NCBI RefSeq assembly: GCF_002831565.1
Contig: NZ_CP025096.1
Coordinates: 4,388,501-4,452,500 of the forward strand
Origin: Spirosoma pollinicola
GTDB lineage: Bacteria > Bacteroidota > Bacteroidia > Cytophagales > Spirosomataceae
Length of the DNA stretch: 64,000 nucleotides
Direction of reading: 5' to 3'
The notes below the pieces were generated by a model. That model was not told where the DNA came from, made no database searches, and saw nothing but the letters and a program-made list of their open reading frames with translations. Made by a program: the position numbers and the translations under genes. Each line of letters opens with the position of its first letter. The stretch's first letter is position 1. Shown one piece after another: positions 43,574 through 52,753 of the stretch.

Positions 43574-44974
43574 ATGGCGAATAGACCTTCCCGATATGCA
43601 CAGGTGCTGGCCTGGCTCGATCAGCACATTATCAAGCGATTATATACCGAGCGTGTTCGCCGAATTATTCTCCAGAGTCTGCCGTTCTGGGTAGCTTCCC
43701 TGCTAACCGGACTTGTCGCCGTTGGCTACGAAGAACTGTTTGTCTGGGCTGAGAAAACCAGTTTCACCTGGATTCAGGACCATCCAATTCTCACCTTTAT
43801 TACGACGCCTGTTGCCTTTCTGGCTGCCTGGTTTGTGGTGGCAAAACTGGCACCGGCAGCACGAGGTAGCGGCATACCGCAGGTTATGGCTGGGATTGAA
43901 CTCTCGAACCCAACCACGCATGGCCGTACGGCCTACCTGCTGAGTATGCGGGTAGCCATTGTGAAGGTCCTTAGTAGTGTTGTCTTGCTGATCGGGGGCG
44001 GGGTTATTGGACGGGAAGGGCCGACCATCCAGATTTCGGCGGCTATTTTCAGGGCTATCAATCGGTTGCAACCGGCTGGCTGGCCGCAGCTATCCCGACA
44101 GATTGCACTCGTTACGGGTGGAGCGGCTGGTTTGGCGGCTGCGTTCAATACTCCGCTGGGCGGTATTGTCTTTGTGGTCGAGGAACTCACCCAAACGCAT
44201 ATCACCCGCTTTCGCACCGCTGTTTTTACTGCGGTTATCATTGCCGGTATGACCGCGCAGGCTATACAGGGGCCTTATTTATACCTGGGCTTTCCCAAAG
44301 TTACGGTTTCGACAGGCTGGTTTCTGGGCGTTATTGTGCTGGTAGCTATGGTTGCCGGTTTGGCAGGAGCTGTATTTGCCAAAGCGTTATTATGGGTAAA
44401 TGACTTCCGTCGTCGGTTTCGCACGGTGGGCGAGCAGGCGGCCTGGGTAGCGGCTTGCGGGCTTGTACTGGCCGGGCTGGCTTACCTGATTGGGACCGAT
44501 GCTGTGGGTACAGGCAAACCCATTATTAACCGGCTTTTGTTTCAGAACGATCACCTCACGGCCTGGTACCTTTTTCCGGTACGATTTGCGGGTATGGCGC
44601 TGAGTTACAGCAGTGGAGCCGCAGGTGGTATATTTGCCACGTCATTAAGTGCCGGGGCTATCCTCGGCGATGGACTGGCCCGGTTGATCCAGGTAACGCC
44701 AAGCGATACGAATCTGGTCATTCTGGTGAGTATGGTGAGTTTCCTGACTGGCGTTGTTCGTTCCCCGTTTACGGCGGCTATTCTGGTACTGGAAATGACC
44801 GACCGGCATTCGGCCATTTTTCAATTACTGCTGGGTGGTCTGATGGCGCAGGGAGCCGCGTCGCTGATTGATCCGGTTTCGTTCTATGAGCATCTTAAAG
44901 CCGGATTTGTCCGCGAAACTATGGCGCAACCGCTTAGTAATGAGCCAAAAGAGAAAGAAATTGAAGCTGACTAG
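43574..44974 (+). CDS. ClC-family chloride/proton transporter
   Basis: A 466-residue inner-membrane protein. The three selectivity segments are clear: GSGIPQVMAGIE, GREGPTIQ and GGIFATSLSAG. With the start at ATG 43574 the gating glutamate is E148 and the internal proton glutamate E203 (FVVEELTQ), the same numbers as in E. coli ClC, so it is probably a 2Cl-/H+ exchanger rather than a channel. There is no C-terminal CBS pair. Longer frames from ATG 43529 or TTG 43493 exist, but the latter overlaps array B. Such exchangers help in acid or osmotic stress. It is convergent with the CPA1 antiporter gene, 19 bases away. Confidence 0.93.
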   Translation: MANRPSRYAQVLAWLDQHIIKRLYTERVRRIILQSLPFWVASLLTGLVAVGYEELFVWAEKTSFTWIQDHPILTFITTPVAFLAAWFVVAKLAPAARGSGIPQVMAGIELSNPTTHGRTAYLLSMRVAIVKVLSSVVLLIGGGVIGREGPTIQISAAIFRAINRLQPAGWPQLSRQIALVTGGAAGLAAAFNTPLGGIVFVVEELTQTHITRFRTAVFTAVIIAGMTAQAIQGPYLYLGFPKVTVSTGWFLGVIVLVAMVAGLAGAVFAKALLWVNDFRRRFRTVGEQAAWVAACGLVLAGLAYLIGTDAVGTGKPIINRLLFQNDHLTAWYLFPVRFAGMALSYSSGAAGGIFATSLSAGAILGDGLARLIQVTPSDTNLVILVSMVSFLTGVVRSPFTAAILVLEMTDRHSAIFQLLLGGLMAQGAASLIDPVSFYEHLKAGFVRETMAQPLSNEPKEKEIEAD

Positions 44975-44993
44975 GAGCGCGTATGCATGTGTT

Positions 44994-46250
44994 CTAATCC
45001 GCTTCGTCGGACGGGTATAATCGCCGAATGAGTCGCTCCATCGTCAAGCCCTGCCCGATTACGGAGAACAGGACAACTGCGTACGTAATGGTCACGATGA
45101 AGTCCTTCTGAGGTAAGGAACCGTCGATAGACAACGCCATTGCAATAGAAAGGCCACCCCGCAAGCCGCCCCAGGTCAGCATGATTGGCGCATTTTTGTC
45201 GAGGTCCAGCCAGCGTCGAGCCAGGGTAAAGGGGATGAGAATTGCCAGATACCGGGATACCAGGACCAAGAGCACGACCAGCAAGTAAATGGACCATTGC
45301 GTAATTTGAAAGTCGACCAGTAGCAGTTCAACGCCAATTAATACAAAAAGCAATGCGTTCAGAATCCCATCGACAAGCTCCCAGAACTTGTCGACATATT
45401 CTTCTGTGAGTTCGCTCATGGCATCCTGACGACGGTGATGACCGCCCACCAACAGGCCCGCGACAACCATAGCCAACGGCCCCGAAATATGTAGTTTCTG
45501 TGCCAGCAGATACCCGCCCATCACACCGGCAAGTGTTACAATAACTTCGGTTTGATAGTGGTTGATCGACCGCAAGACCCAGAACATGCTGTATCCCAGC
45601 GCAATGCCAAACAGAACACCTCCTCCGGCTTCTTCGAGAAATAACAAGGCGATCTCACCGGCGCTGATACTGTCTGCTCCGTTGATGACAATTCGGTAAA
45701 TAGACGCAAACACAACAACCCCTACGCCATCATTAAAGAGTGATTCGCCAACAATATTGAGCTTAACATTGTCTGGTAGTTTGAACTTGGATAAGATTCC
45801 TAACACAGCAATTGGATCGGTAGGCGAAATTAACGCGCCAAACAGCAGGCAAAGTGGGTATGAAAAAGGCAGCGTGAGGTGCCTGGTTAGGAAGTAGAGC
45901 CCTGTTCCAACCAGGGCCGTACTTAGTAAAACGCCAACAAATGCAAACAGCATAACAGAGCGTCGTTCGACCCGGAGTTTGGCCGAATCGGTATGAAAAG
46001 CGCCCGCAAACAGCAGGAAACTCAACATCACATCGAAAAGCGCTTTCTCAAAGTCAATTTCGGCAACAGTCTGACGAACAAACGCCAACTGATCCGGGTA
46101 GACCGAGTTTAAGCCAATCAACAGGACTGAGAAGCCCACTGAACAAACCATAATGCCAATTGCATCGGGGAGCTTGAGCAGTTTTGTGTTCAGGTAGGCA
46201 AACGCGGCCGAAGCAACGATAAGTAGGGTAATGAGGGTAAATAGATCCAT
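44994..46250 (-). CDS. CPA1-family Na+(K+)/H+ antiporter
   Basis: A 418-residue membrane protein with about twelve helices. The CPA1 signatures are LISPTDPIAVLGIL and VGESLFNDGVGVVVF, which carry the ion-binding ND pair, plus GGLRGGLSIAMALS near the end. It exchanges protons for Na+ or K+, controlling cytoplasmic pH and salt. There is no large cytoplasmic C-terminal domain. It is divergent from the DUF389 gene, with a 93-base shared promoter region that holds a weak version of the TTAGA-type repeat. Together with ClC and the DUF389 protein it forms an ion-homeostasis group. Confidence 0.93.
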   Translation of the reverse strand: MDLFTLITLLIVASAAFAYLNTKLLKLPDAIGIMVCSVGFSVLLIGLNSVYPDQLAFVRQTVAEIDFEKALFDVMLSFLLFAGAFHTDSAKLRVERRSVMLFAFVGVLLSTALVGTGLYFLTRHLTLPFSYPLCLLFGALISPTDPIAVLGILSKFKLPDNVKLNIVGESLFNDGVGVVVFASIYRIVINGADSISAGEIALLFLEEAGGGVLFGIALGYSMFWVLRSINHYQTEVIVTLAGVMGGYLLAQKLHISGPLAMVVAGLLVGGHHRRQDAMSELTEEYVDKFWELVDGILNALLFVLIGVELLLVDFQITQWSIYLLVVLLVLVSRYLAILIPFTLARRWLDLDKNAPIMLTWGGLRGGLSIAMALSIDGSLPQKDFIVTITYAVVLFSVIGQGLTMERLIRRLYPSDEAD

Positions 46251-46280
46251 AAGCGAGTAGCGGAATTGAGCAAGTTTACA

Positions 46281-46296
46281 TTAACTTTCCATTAAA
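46281..46296. promoter_or_regulatory. Weak two-unit repeat resembling the TTAGA arrays
   Basis: TTAAC (46281) and TTAAA (46292) are 11 bp apart between the divergent antiporter and DUF389 genes. On the other strand this reads as two TTAAT-type units with the same spacing. It lacks the TTAGA pair of the five clear arrays and may be chance in AT-rich DNA. Confidence 0.25.
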
Positions 46297-46343
46297 ACCG
46301 CGTTTTGTTTAGTATTAGTAACGAGTAACCGAATGTATAAATA

Positions 46344-47738
46344 ATGACTCTCAACGACCAAAATACACCCCAAACTAAAAAGTCGGATACGTTAAGCCGC
46401 ATCGGCGGGTTCCTGCGGGAACGGTTTAGCCTGGATGAGGATAAACAGGACGAAGCGGATGTAATTGAGTCGCTTCGTCGGGGGATCGACTTTCGGGGTA
46501 TTAATCTTTGGACGCTCATTTTTGCCATTTTTATTGCTTCCATTGGTCTTAATGTTAACTCAACGGCCGTCATCATCGGCGCCATGCTGATCTCGCCATT
46601 AATGGGACCAATTATGGGAGTCGGGCTGGGTATTGGCATCAATGACCTGACAATGATTCAACAGGCACTGAAAAACCTGAGTATCGCCGTTTTTATCAGT
46701 CTGCTTACCTCTACCATTTATTTTTTAATCAGCCCGCTTCATATTGCTCAGTCGGAATTGCTGGCCCGGACGTCGCCCACCGTCTGGGATGCGTTCATTG
46801 CCTTTTTTGGTGGCTTGGCGGGTATTGTGGCCGGGTCACGACGGGATAAAATTACCAATGTTGTGCCGGGAGTAGCCATCGCTACGGCGCTGATGCCGCC
46901 CATCTGCACGGCGGGTTATGGGCTGGCATCGGGTAACCTGTATTATTTTGCCGGTGCATTTTATCTGTTCCTTATCAATAGCGTCTGTATCAGTTTAGCC
47001 ACCTTTCTGATTGTCCGGTTCCTTGGGTATCATCAGAAACAATACCCCACGCCTGAAGTCGAACGGCGGGTGCGGAACACGATCTGGGTTGCGGTGCTGA
47101 TTGTAGTGGTGCCGAGCAGTTATCTTGGGTATCAGATTGTTCGTAAAACCATTTTCGAGCAGAATGCAAAACGATTTATTACGAATGAATTCAAGTTCGA
47201 CAACAGGCAACTTGTCAGTTACACTGCCCGGTACAATCGACATCAAAGTACACTGGAGCTTTCGCTGGTTGGCGAGCCCTTGGTAAAGGACTCGATCAAT
47301 CTGCTGCGGGCTAAAATGCCACCTTACGGAATGGACGATGCCCAACTCATCGTCAAGCAAGGCAATTTTAAGGATGCCGAAATCGACGTCGATGCACTTA
47401 AGAATACGGTAACCGACCAGGTCATTAAATACAGTCAGTCATCCATTGCCCGCAAAGACCACATTATCGACTCACTGCGCCGGTACATCGACCTGACCCA
47501 ATCGACGCATTTATCGGTAGCAGATCTGCGAAATGAACTCAAAACGCTCATGCCCGATGTGCAAACCTTTACCGCTGCACAGTCGCTGGTGATGAACCGG
47601 AACAGCACCCGGCCCGATACGGTGATGCTCGTGTACGCCCGGTTTTCCCGGAAGCATACCAAAGCTGAACGACAGCGCATTGAAAAGTGGCTTCAGAGCC
47701 GTACGAAAAGCAAGCGTATCAAGCTATTGGTAGAATGA
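46344..47738 (+). CDS. DUF389 family membrane protein
   Basis: A 464-residue protein of the DUF389 (TIGR00341/TIGR00271-like) family. It has a charged N-terminal 55 residues, about six hydrophobic helices (about 60-250) containing NSTAVIIGAMLISPLMGPIMG and PGVAIATALMPPICTAGYGLA, then a soluble C-terminal region (about 260-464) rich in charged residues. Family members are widespread but their transport substrate is unknown. Its 3' end overlaps the opposite-strand small membrane gene by 15 bases. Context (antiporter, ClC, two-component system) suggests a role in envelope or ion stress, by inference. Confidence 0.88.
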   Translation: MTLNDQNTPQTKKSDTLSRIGGFLRERFSLDEDKQDEADVIESLRRGIDFRGINLWTLIFAIFIASIGLNVNSTAVIIGAMLISPLMGPIMGVGLGIGINDLTMIQQALKNLSIAVFISLLTSTIYFLISPLHIAQSELLARTSPTVWDAFIAFFGGLAGIVAGSRRDKITNVVPGVAIATALMPPICTAGYGLASGNLYYFAGAFYLFLINSVCISLATFLIVRFLGYHQKQYPTPEVERRVRNTIWVAVLIVVVPSSYLGYQIVRKTIFEQNAKRFITNEFKFDNRQLVSYTARYNRHQSTLELSLVGEPLVKDSINLLRAKMPPYGMDDAQLIVKQGNFKDAEIDVDALKNTVTDQVIKYSQSSIARKDHIIDSLRRYIDLTQSTHLSVADLRNELKTLMPDVQTFTAAQSLVMNRNSTRPDTVMLVYARFSRKHTKAERQRIEKWLQSRTKSKRIKLLVE

Positions 47739-47942
47739 GCCGGGAATACCGGCTAACCAGGCAATTAATAGGGTTAGAAGAACTATGGCGCTGATTAACA
47801 GGAGTAACCAGTCTGGTTTACGCGATTCTTGTTCGTACGGGTATTTTGATTTAGGGCGGGTATTCGGTGGGTTTGCCGGATTGAAAGGAGAGTAGGAAAG
47901 AGTTGCGTTTTTATCGGTCATCTTCGGGTCATGTTTAGGCAT
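47724..47942 (-). CDS. Small single-span membrane protein, unknown
   Basis: A possible 72-residue protein from ATG 47942 (65 residues from ATG 47921). It starts polar and proline-rich (SYSPFNPANPPNTRPKSKYPY) and ends with one strong membrane helix (WLLLLISAIVLLTLLIAWLAG). The longer upstream frame overlaps the histidine kinase gene and is not likely. The phased TTAGA array C ends 41 bases from the upper start, which supports a real, regulated gene. I do not recognise a family; small stress-induced membrane peptides of this shape often modulate a kinase or transporter, but that is conjecture here. Confidence 0.5.
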   Translation of the reverse strand: MPKHDPKMTDKNATLSYSPFNPANPPNTRPKSKYPYEQESRKPDWLLLLISAIVLLTLLIAWLAGIPGSFYQ

Positions 47943-47982
47943 ACGGACGGCTTTTCCGCTGGCCAAAATTGCCGGATGCGAC

Positions 47983-48020
47983 TTAAAATTCACTGATAAA
48001 CTCCTTAGAAATCCCTTAGA
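47983..48020. promoter_or_regulatory. Phased TTAGA array C, between the kinase gene and the small membrane gene
   Basis: Half-sites TTAAA (47983), TGATA (47994), TTAGA (48005) and TTAGA (48016) are exactly 11 bp apart. It lies ten bases after the histidine kinase stop codon and points to the small membrane gene as target. Confidence 0.6.
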
Positions 48021-48030
48021 ATTGGCGGGT

Positions 48031-49395
48031 TTACCGAGGTAATTCGATGCTAAAAATAGTTGGTTTGCCAGCCATTGACGTAACCTGGATTTTGCCCTGA
48101 TGCAGGCGAATGATTCGCTCCACGAGCGAAAGGCCAACGCCATAGCCGCGTACATCGGCGGTTTGGCGGCTTCGGTAGAAAGGCTCAAAAATATAAGGCA
48201 GGTCGGCCGATGGGATGGAATGCCCTGTATTCTGAATGCTGATTGTCAACTTGCTTGGATCAAAACTAATGTGAATCAGTGCCTGCCCATCATCGGAAAA
48301 TTTGCAGGCATTTTCCGTCAGGTTTTTCAACGCCGTTGCCAGTAAGGTTTTATTCCCCTGCACAGCCAGTTGGTCAGGATCATCGGGCAAGGCGCCAAGT
48401 TCTATGTTTACCTGATACCGTGAATTAACGGCTGTCACCTCATCCCGAATATCCCAAACAATCTCGTCCATTCGTACGGTATCGGTTAGCAGTCCGATGG
48501 CATCCTCCTGATTGACCTGCGAGAGTTTCAGTAATTCTTTGGTGAGTGTTGCCAGTTCGCTCACATCGTCGAGTACCGATTGAATCGTTTGCCGGTAAGC
48601 CTCCGGTGTTCGTTGATTTAACAGGCTGACTTCCAGTTGTGAGCTAATTTGCGTTAGTGGGTTTTTCAGCTCGTGTGAGACATTCGCCACAAACATCCGC
48701 TGCATCCGAAATGACTCGGCCACCCGGTCCAGCAAGCGGTTAATCGTAGCCGATAAACGACTGATTTCATCCGCATCGCCCTCAATCGCCAATCGCTCAT
48801 CCCGATTACGGGGAAAGATGTCACTTACTATTCTGTCGATCTGCTGCATTGGCTGCAGGGCATCTCCGGCAAAAAACCAGCCTGAGAAGGCCGTAATCCC
48901 CGCAATCAGGCAGAATAAGGCCGCTAATGCCCATAAAAGCCGTCGTAAAAACTCATCGCCGTAGACGTTTACGGCACTGGCTATCACCACAAACTGACCC
49001 GACGCAGTCATGAATCGAGCCCCCGATACATAGTACCCATTCTGTTGAAAATCTTTCTGTTTAGCCTGTCGAATATCGGCTAGCAGGGCTTTTGGTATGG
49101 TTAGGCGCAGGTCTTCGTTGGTAATAAAGATGACTGAATCCCGGCCATCGAACACTATGATTTTCTGGCTGGGTAACTGATCTTTCCGTATACGGCCCAG
49201 TTGGTGAATCAGCTCGGTATCCAGCCGGTGCCGAATGAGCATATCACCCATTGTGTAAGCCTTTCGGTCGAGTCGCCGGTAAAAATCAGACGAAATAAAG
49301 TACCAGCAAAAGGCATAGATGCTCACAAAGGCCAGTAGTAAAATACTGGATACCAGTCCGGTAAAGCGTAAGGTTAGCCGGTTGCGAATTGTCAT
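48031..49395 (-). CDS. Two-component sensor histidine kinase
   Basis: A 454-residue inner-membrane kinase: TM1 (about 10-32), a periplasmic sensor of about 130 residues, TM2 (about 153-178), HAMP with a P-type linker, HisKA with H241 in VANVSHELKNPL, and HATPase_c with N box LTENACKFSDDGQ and G box YGVGLSLVERI. The architecture matches envelope-stress or metal sensors of the OmpR-type partner family. Its start overlaps the end of the response regulator gene by four bases, so the pair is translationally coupled. Its likely targets are the surrounding transport, efflux and trehalose genes with TTAGA arrays. Confidence 0.94.
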   Translation of the reverse strand: MTIRNRLTLRFTGLVSSILLLAFVSIYAFCWYFISSDFYRRLDRKAYTMGDMLIRHRLDTELIHQLGRIRKDQLPSQKIIVFDGRDSVIFITNEDLRLTIPKALLADIRQAKQKDFQQNGYYVSGARFMTASGQFVVIASAVNVYGDEFLRRLLWALAALFCLIAGITAFSGWFFAGDALQPMQQIDRIVSDIFPRNRDERLAIEGDADEISRLSATINRLLDRVAESFRMQRMFVANVSHELKNPLTQISSQLEVSLLNQRTPEAYRQTIQSVLDDVSELATLTKELLKLSQVNQEDAIGLLTDTVRMDEIVWDIRDEVTAVNSRYQVNIELGALPDDPDQLAVQGNKTLLATALKNLTENACKFSDDGQALIHISFDPSKLTISIQNTGHSIPSADLPYIFEPFYRSRQTADVRGYGVGLSLVERIIRLHQGKIQVTSMAGKPTIFSIELPR

Positions 49396-50069
49396 TCTTC
49401 TTTTAACATATATCCCATACCGAAGTGCGTGTGAATCAGCTTTTTCGGGAAATTCCGGTCAATCTTTTTACGCAGGTAGTTAATGTAAACTTCCACAACA
49501 TTGGTGCCTGTATCGAAATTTATATCCCAGACGTGTTCGGCAATTGAAGGTTTCGATAAGACCCGTCCCTGATTACGCATGAGAAATTCCAGTAGCGCAA
49601 ATTCGCGTGCGGTCAGTTCAATTGGTTGCTCGTCGCGCGTAACTGTCTTGGCATCCAGGTTCATTTCTATTCCGCCGTATCGTAACGTTTGGGCGGTCAA
49701 CGATACCTGCGTACCCCGCTTGGTCAAGGCACGTATGCGGGCCAGCAGTTCGGCAAACTGGAAGGGTTTGGTCAGGTACTGGTCGGCTCCGGCGTCGAAG
49801 CCAGAAATCTTATCCTCTGTTTCACCCAGTGCGGTCAGCATCAGAATGGGGGTAGTTAGCCCCTCAGCCCGTAGCTGCCGACAGAGTTCATAGCCATTTA
49901 AGCCGGGCAGAATCAGGTCGGTAATGATGGCGGCATAGTTATTTTTCAGGGCCAGTCGTTTGGCAATTAACCCGTCGTAGGCAATGTCGACCTCAAACTG
50001 GCTTTCTTCGAGCCCCTGCTGGATCGCCTGCAACGTTTTGGGTTCGTCTTCAATGACAAGGAGTTTCAT
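49392..50069 (-). CDS. OmpR-family response regulator
   Basis: A 225-residue regulator: receiver domain (1-120) with acidic pair IEDE, phospho-acceptor D51 (IITDLILPGLNG) and lysine in YLTKPF; then a winged-helix OmpR/PhoB output domain (about 128-225), with LTAREFALLEFLMRNQGRVLS and the recognition helix VVEVYINYLRKKI. Members of this family bind direct repeats with an 11-bp period, exactly the layout of the arrays found at five places in this 11-kb region. It is therefore the prime candidate for that motif. No array is seen in its own upstream region. Confidence 0.95.
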   Translation of the reverse strand: MKLLVIEDEPKTLQAIQQGLEESQFEVDIAYDGLIAKRLALKNNYAAIITDLILPGLNGYELCRQLRAEGLTTPILMLTALGETEDKISGFDAGADQYLTKPFQFAELLARIRALTKRGTQVSLTAQTLRYGGIEMNLDAKTVTRDEQPIELTAREFALLEFLMRNQGRVLSKPSIAEHVWDINFDTGTNVVEVYINYLRKKIDRNFPKKLIHTHFGMGYMLKEE

Positions 50070-50414
50070 GTTGAATTACGCTAAGGGTAGTTTGTTCAGC
50101 AACAAGCTGCTCGTTTTACGGTGAAGAACGAACCAGATTCACAGGTTATTACGCGATTCGTGCGCCTATTGTTTTCGGCTCTCATCAATGTTGCGATAGA
50201 GCTAATTTCAGTTGGTTGACGATTTCGTACAACGGAGTACCACTTCGTTGTACAGAACCGCGCAATTGTTTTCGGCTCTAATCAAATTTCAAGGTTCCTT
50301 ATCACTCTTATATACTTTTCAGGTACAAGCATGCATACGAGTTTTTCATAACGTCGGCCCGAACGGTCACGATAAACACCCCTGTTATCAAACGCTGGCT
50401 ATAACACGCAGGAA
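50070..50414. other. Intergenic region upstream of the response regulator
   Basis: 345 bases between the response regulator start and the end of the trehalose synthase gene. It must hold the regulator's promoter. It contains the pair of near-identical 20-mers listed separately and a short inverted repeat, GTACAACG facing CGTTGTAC, around 50227-50252. No TTAGA array and no convincing coding sequence were seen; a small RNA cannot be excluded. Confidence 0.6.
50169..50285. repeat. Pair of 20-bp direct repeats
   Basis: TTGTTTTCGGCTCTCATCAA at 50169-50188 recurs at 50266-50285 with a single change (C to A). The copies are 97 bp apart, in the non-coding region before the response regulator gene, on either side of the GTACAACG inverted repeat. 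Confidence 0.75.
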
Positions 50415-52631
50415 TCAGGCTTCTATCAGGACGTCATTTATTCGTTGCAGCAGCGTTTCTACGTCCTGTTGCCGGGCTAGACGATAGCGTGCAAACGATA
50501 TTCCCGGCCCTACTTTCATTGTGTAAGCCCAATTTGGCAACTGACGAAACATATCCTCATCGGTGGTATCGTCGCCAATGCTGACAATAAAGTCATAGTG
50601 TTTCTGGTCCACGAGTGTCATGGCTACCGTGCCTTTGCTGTGTTGAGCAGGCTTAACTTCTACAACTTTATTGCCCTGAATAACAGTCAGTTGGGTAGAC
50701 GATGAGACGCGTCGTAGCTGTGTGGCCAGGTCAATGGCATGACCTTCTACATCGTCGTTTTCTACTTTACGGTAGTGCCAGGCTATCGCCGTTTCTTTGC
50801 CCTCAACGAATGATCCGGGGAAACGATCAACAAATTGATTCATGGTTAAGCGAACGGGTTCAACCCAATCGTCACTCGATAAATCGAGTCGTTCCCAGGG
50901 GTGATCCGGTTTTTTCAGGAAGGCTCCATGTTCGGCTACCAGATGAACGGGAATATTTGTAAATATCTTCTCCAGAAACGACCGGTTACGACCACTAATA
51001 ACCACTACATCGCTGCTCTGGGCCAGGTGTTCGAGTATGGTTTTTAAGGACTCAGACAGCCGGGCATCGGCCGGGTCGTTGACGATGGGAGCGAGGGTTC
51101 CATCGAAATCCAGCAGGAGCAGGCGCTTACGGGCTTCGCTAAACGTGGAAACAAATGGCTGAATGGGCAGGTCGGTTTCTAAATCGGTTGGTTTGCTGAT
51201 CATTGTGTTAAAAGCTGAAAGGAAATCATGGCTCCACCGGAAAACGTTATGGTTTTGCAGATGCTTTCGCATGTGCACCAATCGTTCCGCCTGTTCGACC
51301 AATGGCATGACTAGAGCCTGTTTGATGGCATCTGCCACCTCCTGAGTATCGGTTGGATTAATGATGATGGCATCCGGTAATTCCTGCGCGGCTCCGGCTA
51401 ATTCACTTAGAATCAGTACGCCTTTGTGATCCCATCGACTTGCAACAAATTCCTTGCAAACCAGATTCATGCCATCGCGAATGGGTGTGATCAGGGCAAT
51501 GTCGCAGGCTGTGTACAGGGCCATCAACTCCGTGAAGGTCAGTGACCGGTACGAATACACGATGGGGCGCCAGCCAATGGTACCAAACAGCCCGTTGATA
51601 CGCCCAACCGTTTCTTCAATTTCCCGCTTGAGTTCCTGATACTGCCCGATTTTATCGCGCGATGGAACTACTGTCATGACAAAAGTTACCTCGTCATGCC
51701 AATCCGGGTTCTGAATCAGGAACCGTTCGTAACCCAATAATCGGGAGGTAATGCCTTTCGTGTAATCGAGCCGATCCACCGAAAAGATTATCTTGTTGTG
51801 CCGAAGTAAATTTTTGTAATGCTGCTGGGTAGCAAACACTTCCGTGTCCTGTCCGCTTATATTAAACTTATTGAAATCGACGCTGATTGGGAAATCCTTG
51901 ACAACGACCGACCGGTCGGGAAGTACAATTCGGTGATCAATTATGGGAAGGGTTAGTACCTCGGAAACACTCTGCAGGAAATGCTGGACGTAATCGGTCG
52001 TATGAAAACCAACAACATCAGCACCCAATAGGCCCTTGATAAGCGCCTGCCGCCAGGTTCGGGGCAGTAGTTTAATGATCTCGTAGTTCGGAAACGGAAT
52101 ATGAAAGAAGTAGCCTATGGAGGCTGATGGTATTGCCTGTCGTACCAGATCCGGCAGTAACATTAATTGGAAATCGTGAATCCAGACTAGATCGCCGGGC
52201 TCGATCAGTGCGGTTAATTCTTCCAGGAATCGAGTATTTGCCTGTTGGTAACAGTCAAAATCGTGTTCTTTAAACGATGCATAGGAAGGGAAGTAATGGA
52301 ATAAAGGCCATATCAAATCGTTGCTGAACCCTTCGTAAAACCCTTTGTTAACCGCTTCGTCCAGGTAAACCGGATGGGCTACGAAGGTCTCATTTTCCAG
52401 CGCATCCGGCCCAAGCGCCTGAAGGGCTGAATCACCATGACCAATCCAATGGATTTTTGCCGCAGCGTTACCCTGATTCTGACCCATCTGTTCCGCCATC
52501 GACAGCACCGCCGAAACCAGCCCACCCGAATTCTGGAGGAGTGATGGTCCTTCAGATGTTTGCTGAATCGAGAACGGTAAGCGATAGGAAACAATAAGTA
52601 ATCGTTTAAACGAAGAATTAAATGTGTTCAT
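50415..52631 (-). CDS. Fused trehalose-6-phosphate synthase/phosphatase (OtsA-OtsB)
   Basis: A 738-residue two-domain enzyme. The N-terminal GT20 synthase (about 10-480) joins UDP-glucose and glucose-6-phosphate; visible motifs are VSYRLPFS, NSGGLVSAV, VWIHDFQLML, VDRLDYTKGI and RDGMNLVCKEF. The C-terminal HAD phosphatase (about 495-735) has D508 and D510 in LDFDGTLAPI and the metal site in IGDDTTDEDMF, and removes the phosphate to give trehalose. Such fusions are common in Bacteroidota. Trehalose protects against osmotic and desiccation stress. Array D lies 57 bases upstream, linking it to the neighbouring OmpR-type regulator. The TreZ-like gene is upstream on the same strand but has its own array. 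Confidence 0.95.
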   Translation of the reverse strand: MNTFNSSFKRLLIVSYRLPFSIQQTSEGPSLLQNSGGLVSAVLSMAEQMGQNQGNAAAKIHWIGHGDSALQALGPDALENETFVAHPVYLDEAVNKGFYEGFSNDLIWPLFHYFPSYASFKEHDFDCYQQANTRFLEELTALIEPGDLVWIHDFQLMLLPDLVRQAIPSASIGYFFHIPFPNYEIIKLLPRTWRQALIKGLLGADVVGFHTTDYVQHFLQSVSEVLTLPIIDHRIVLPDRSVVVKDFPISVDFNKFNISGQDTEVFATQQHYKNLLRHNKIIFSVDRLDYTKGITSRLLGYERFLIQNPDWHDEVTFVMTVVPSRDKIGQYQELKREIEETVGRINGLFGTIGWRPIVYSYRSLTFTELMALYTACDIALITPIRDGMNLVCKEFVASRWDHKGVLILSELAGAAQELPDAIIINPTDTQEVADAIKQALVMPLVEQAERLVHMRKHLQNHNVFRWSHDFLSAFNTMISKPTDLETDLPIQPFVSTFSEARKRLLLLDFDGTLAPIVNDPADARLSESLKTILEHLAQSSDVVVISGRNRSFLEKIFTNIPVHLVAEHGAFLKKPDHPWERLDLSSDDWVEPVRLTMNQFVDRFPGSFVEGKETAIAWHYRKVENDDVEGHAIDLATQLRRVSSSTQLTVIQGNKVVEVKPAQHSKGTVAMTLVDQKHYDFIVSIGDDTTDEDMFRQLPNWAYTMKVGPGISFARYRLARQQDVETLLQRINDVLIEA

Positions 52632-52687
52632 AGTGTTGATGCGCTACTGAACGCCCAGTGTCGACTAACAAAAGACGCGTCAACGAC

Positions 52688-52725
52688 TTAGAGTAGGCTT
52701 AAGCAAACCTTAGAAACTCCTTAGA
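52688..52725. promoter_or_regulatory. Phased TTAGA array D, upstream of the trehalose synthase gene
   Basis: Half-sites TTAGA (52688), TTAAG (52699), TTAGA (52710) and TTAGA (52721) are exactly 11 bp apart. The last two units are identical over 11 bases (TTAGAAACTCC / TTAGAAACTCA differ only at the end). It is 57 bases from the OtsA-OtsB start. Confidence 0.65.
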
Positions 52726-52753
52726 AACTCACCTCCGATTTATTGGATCCAGA

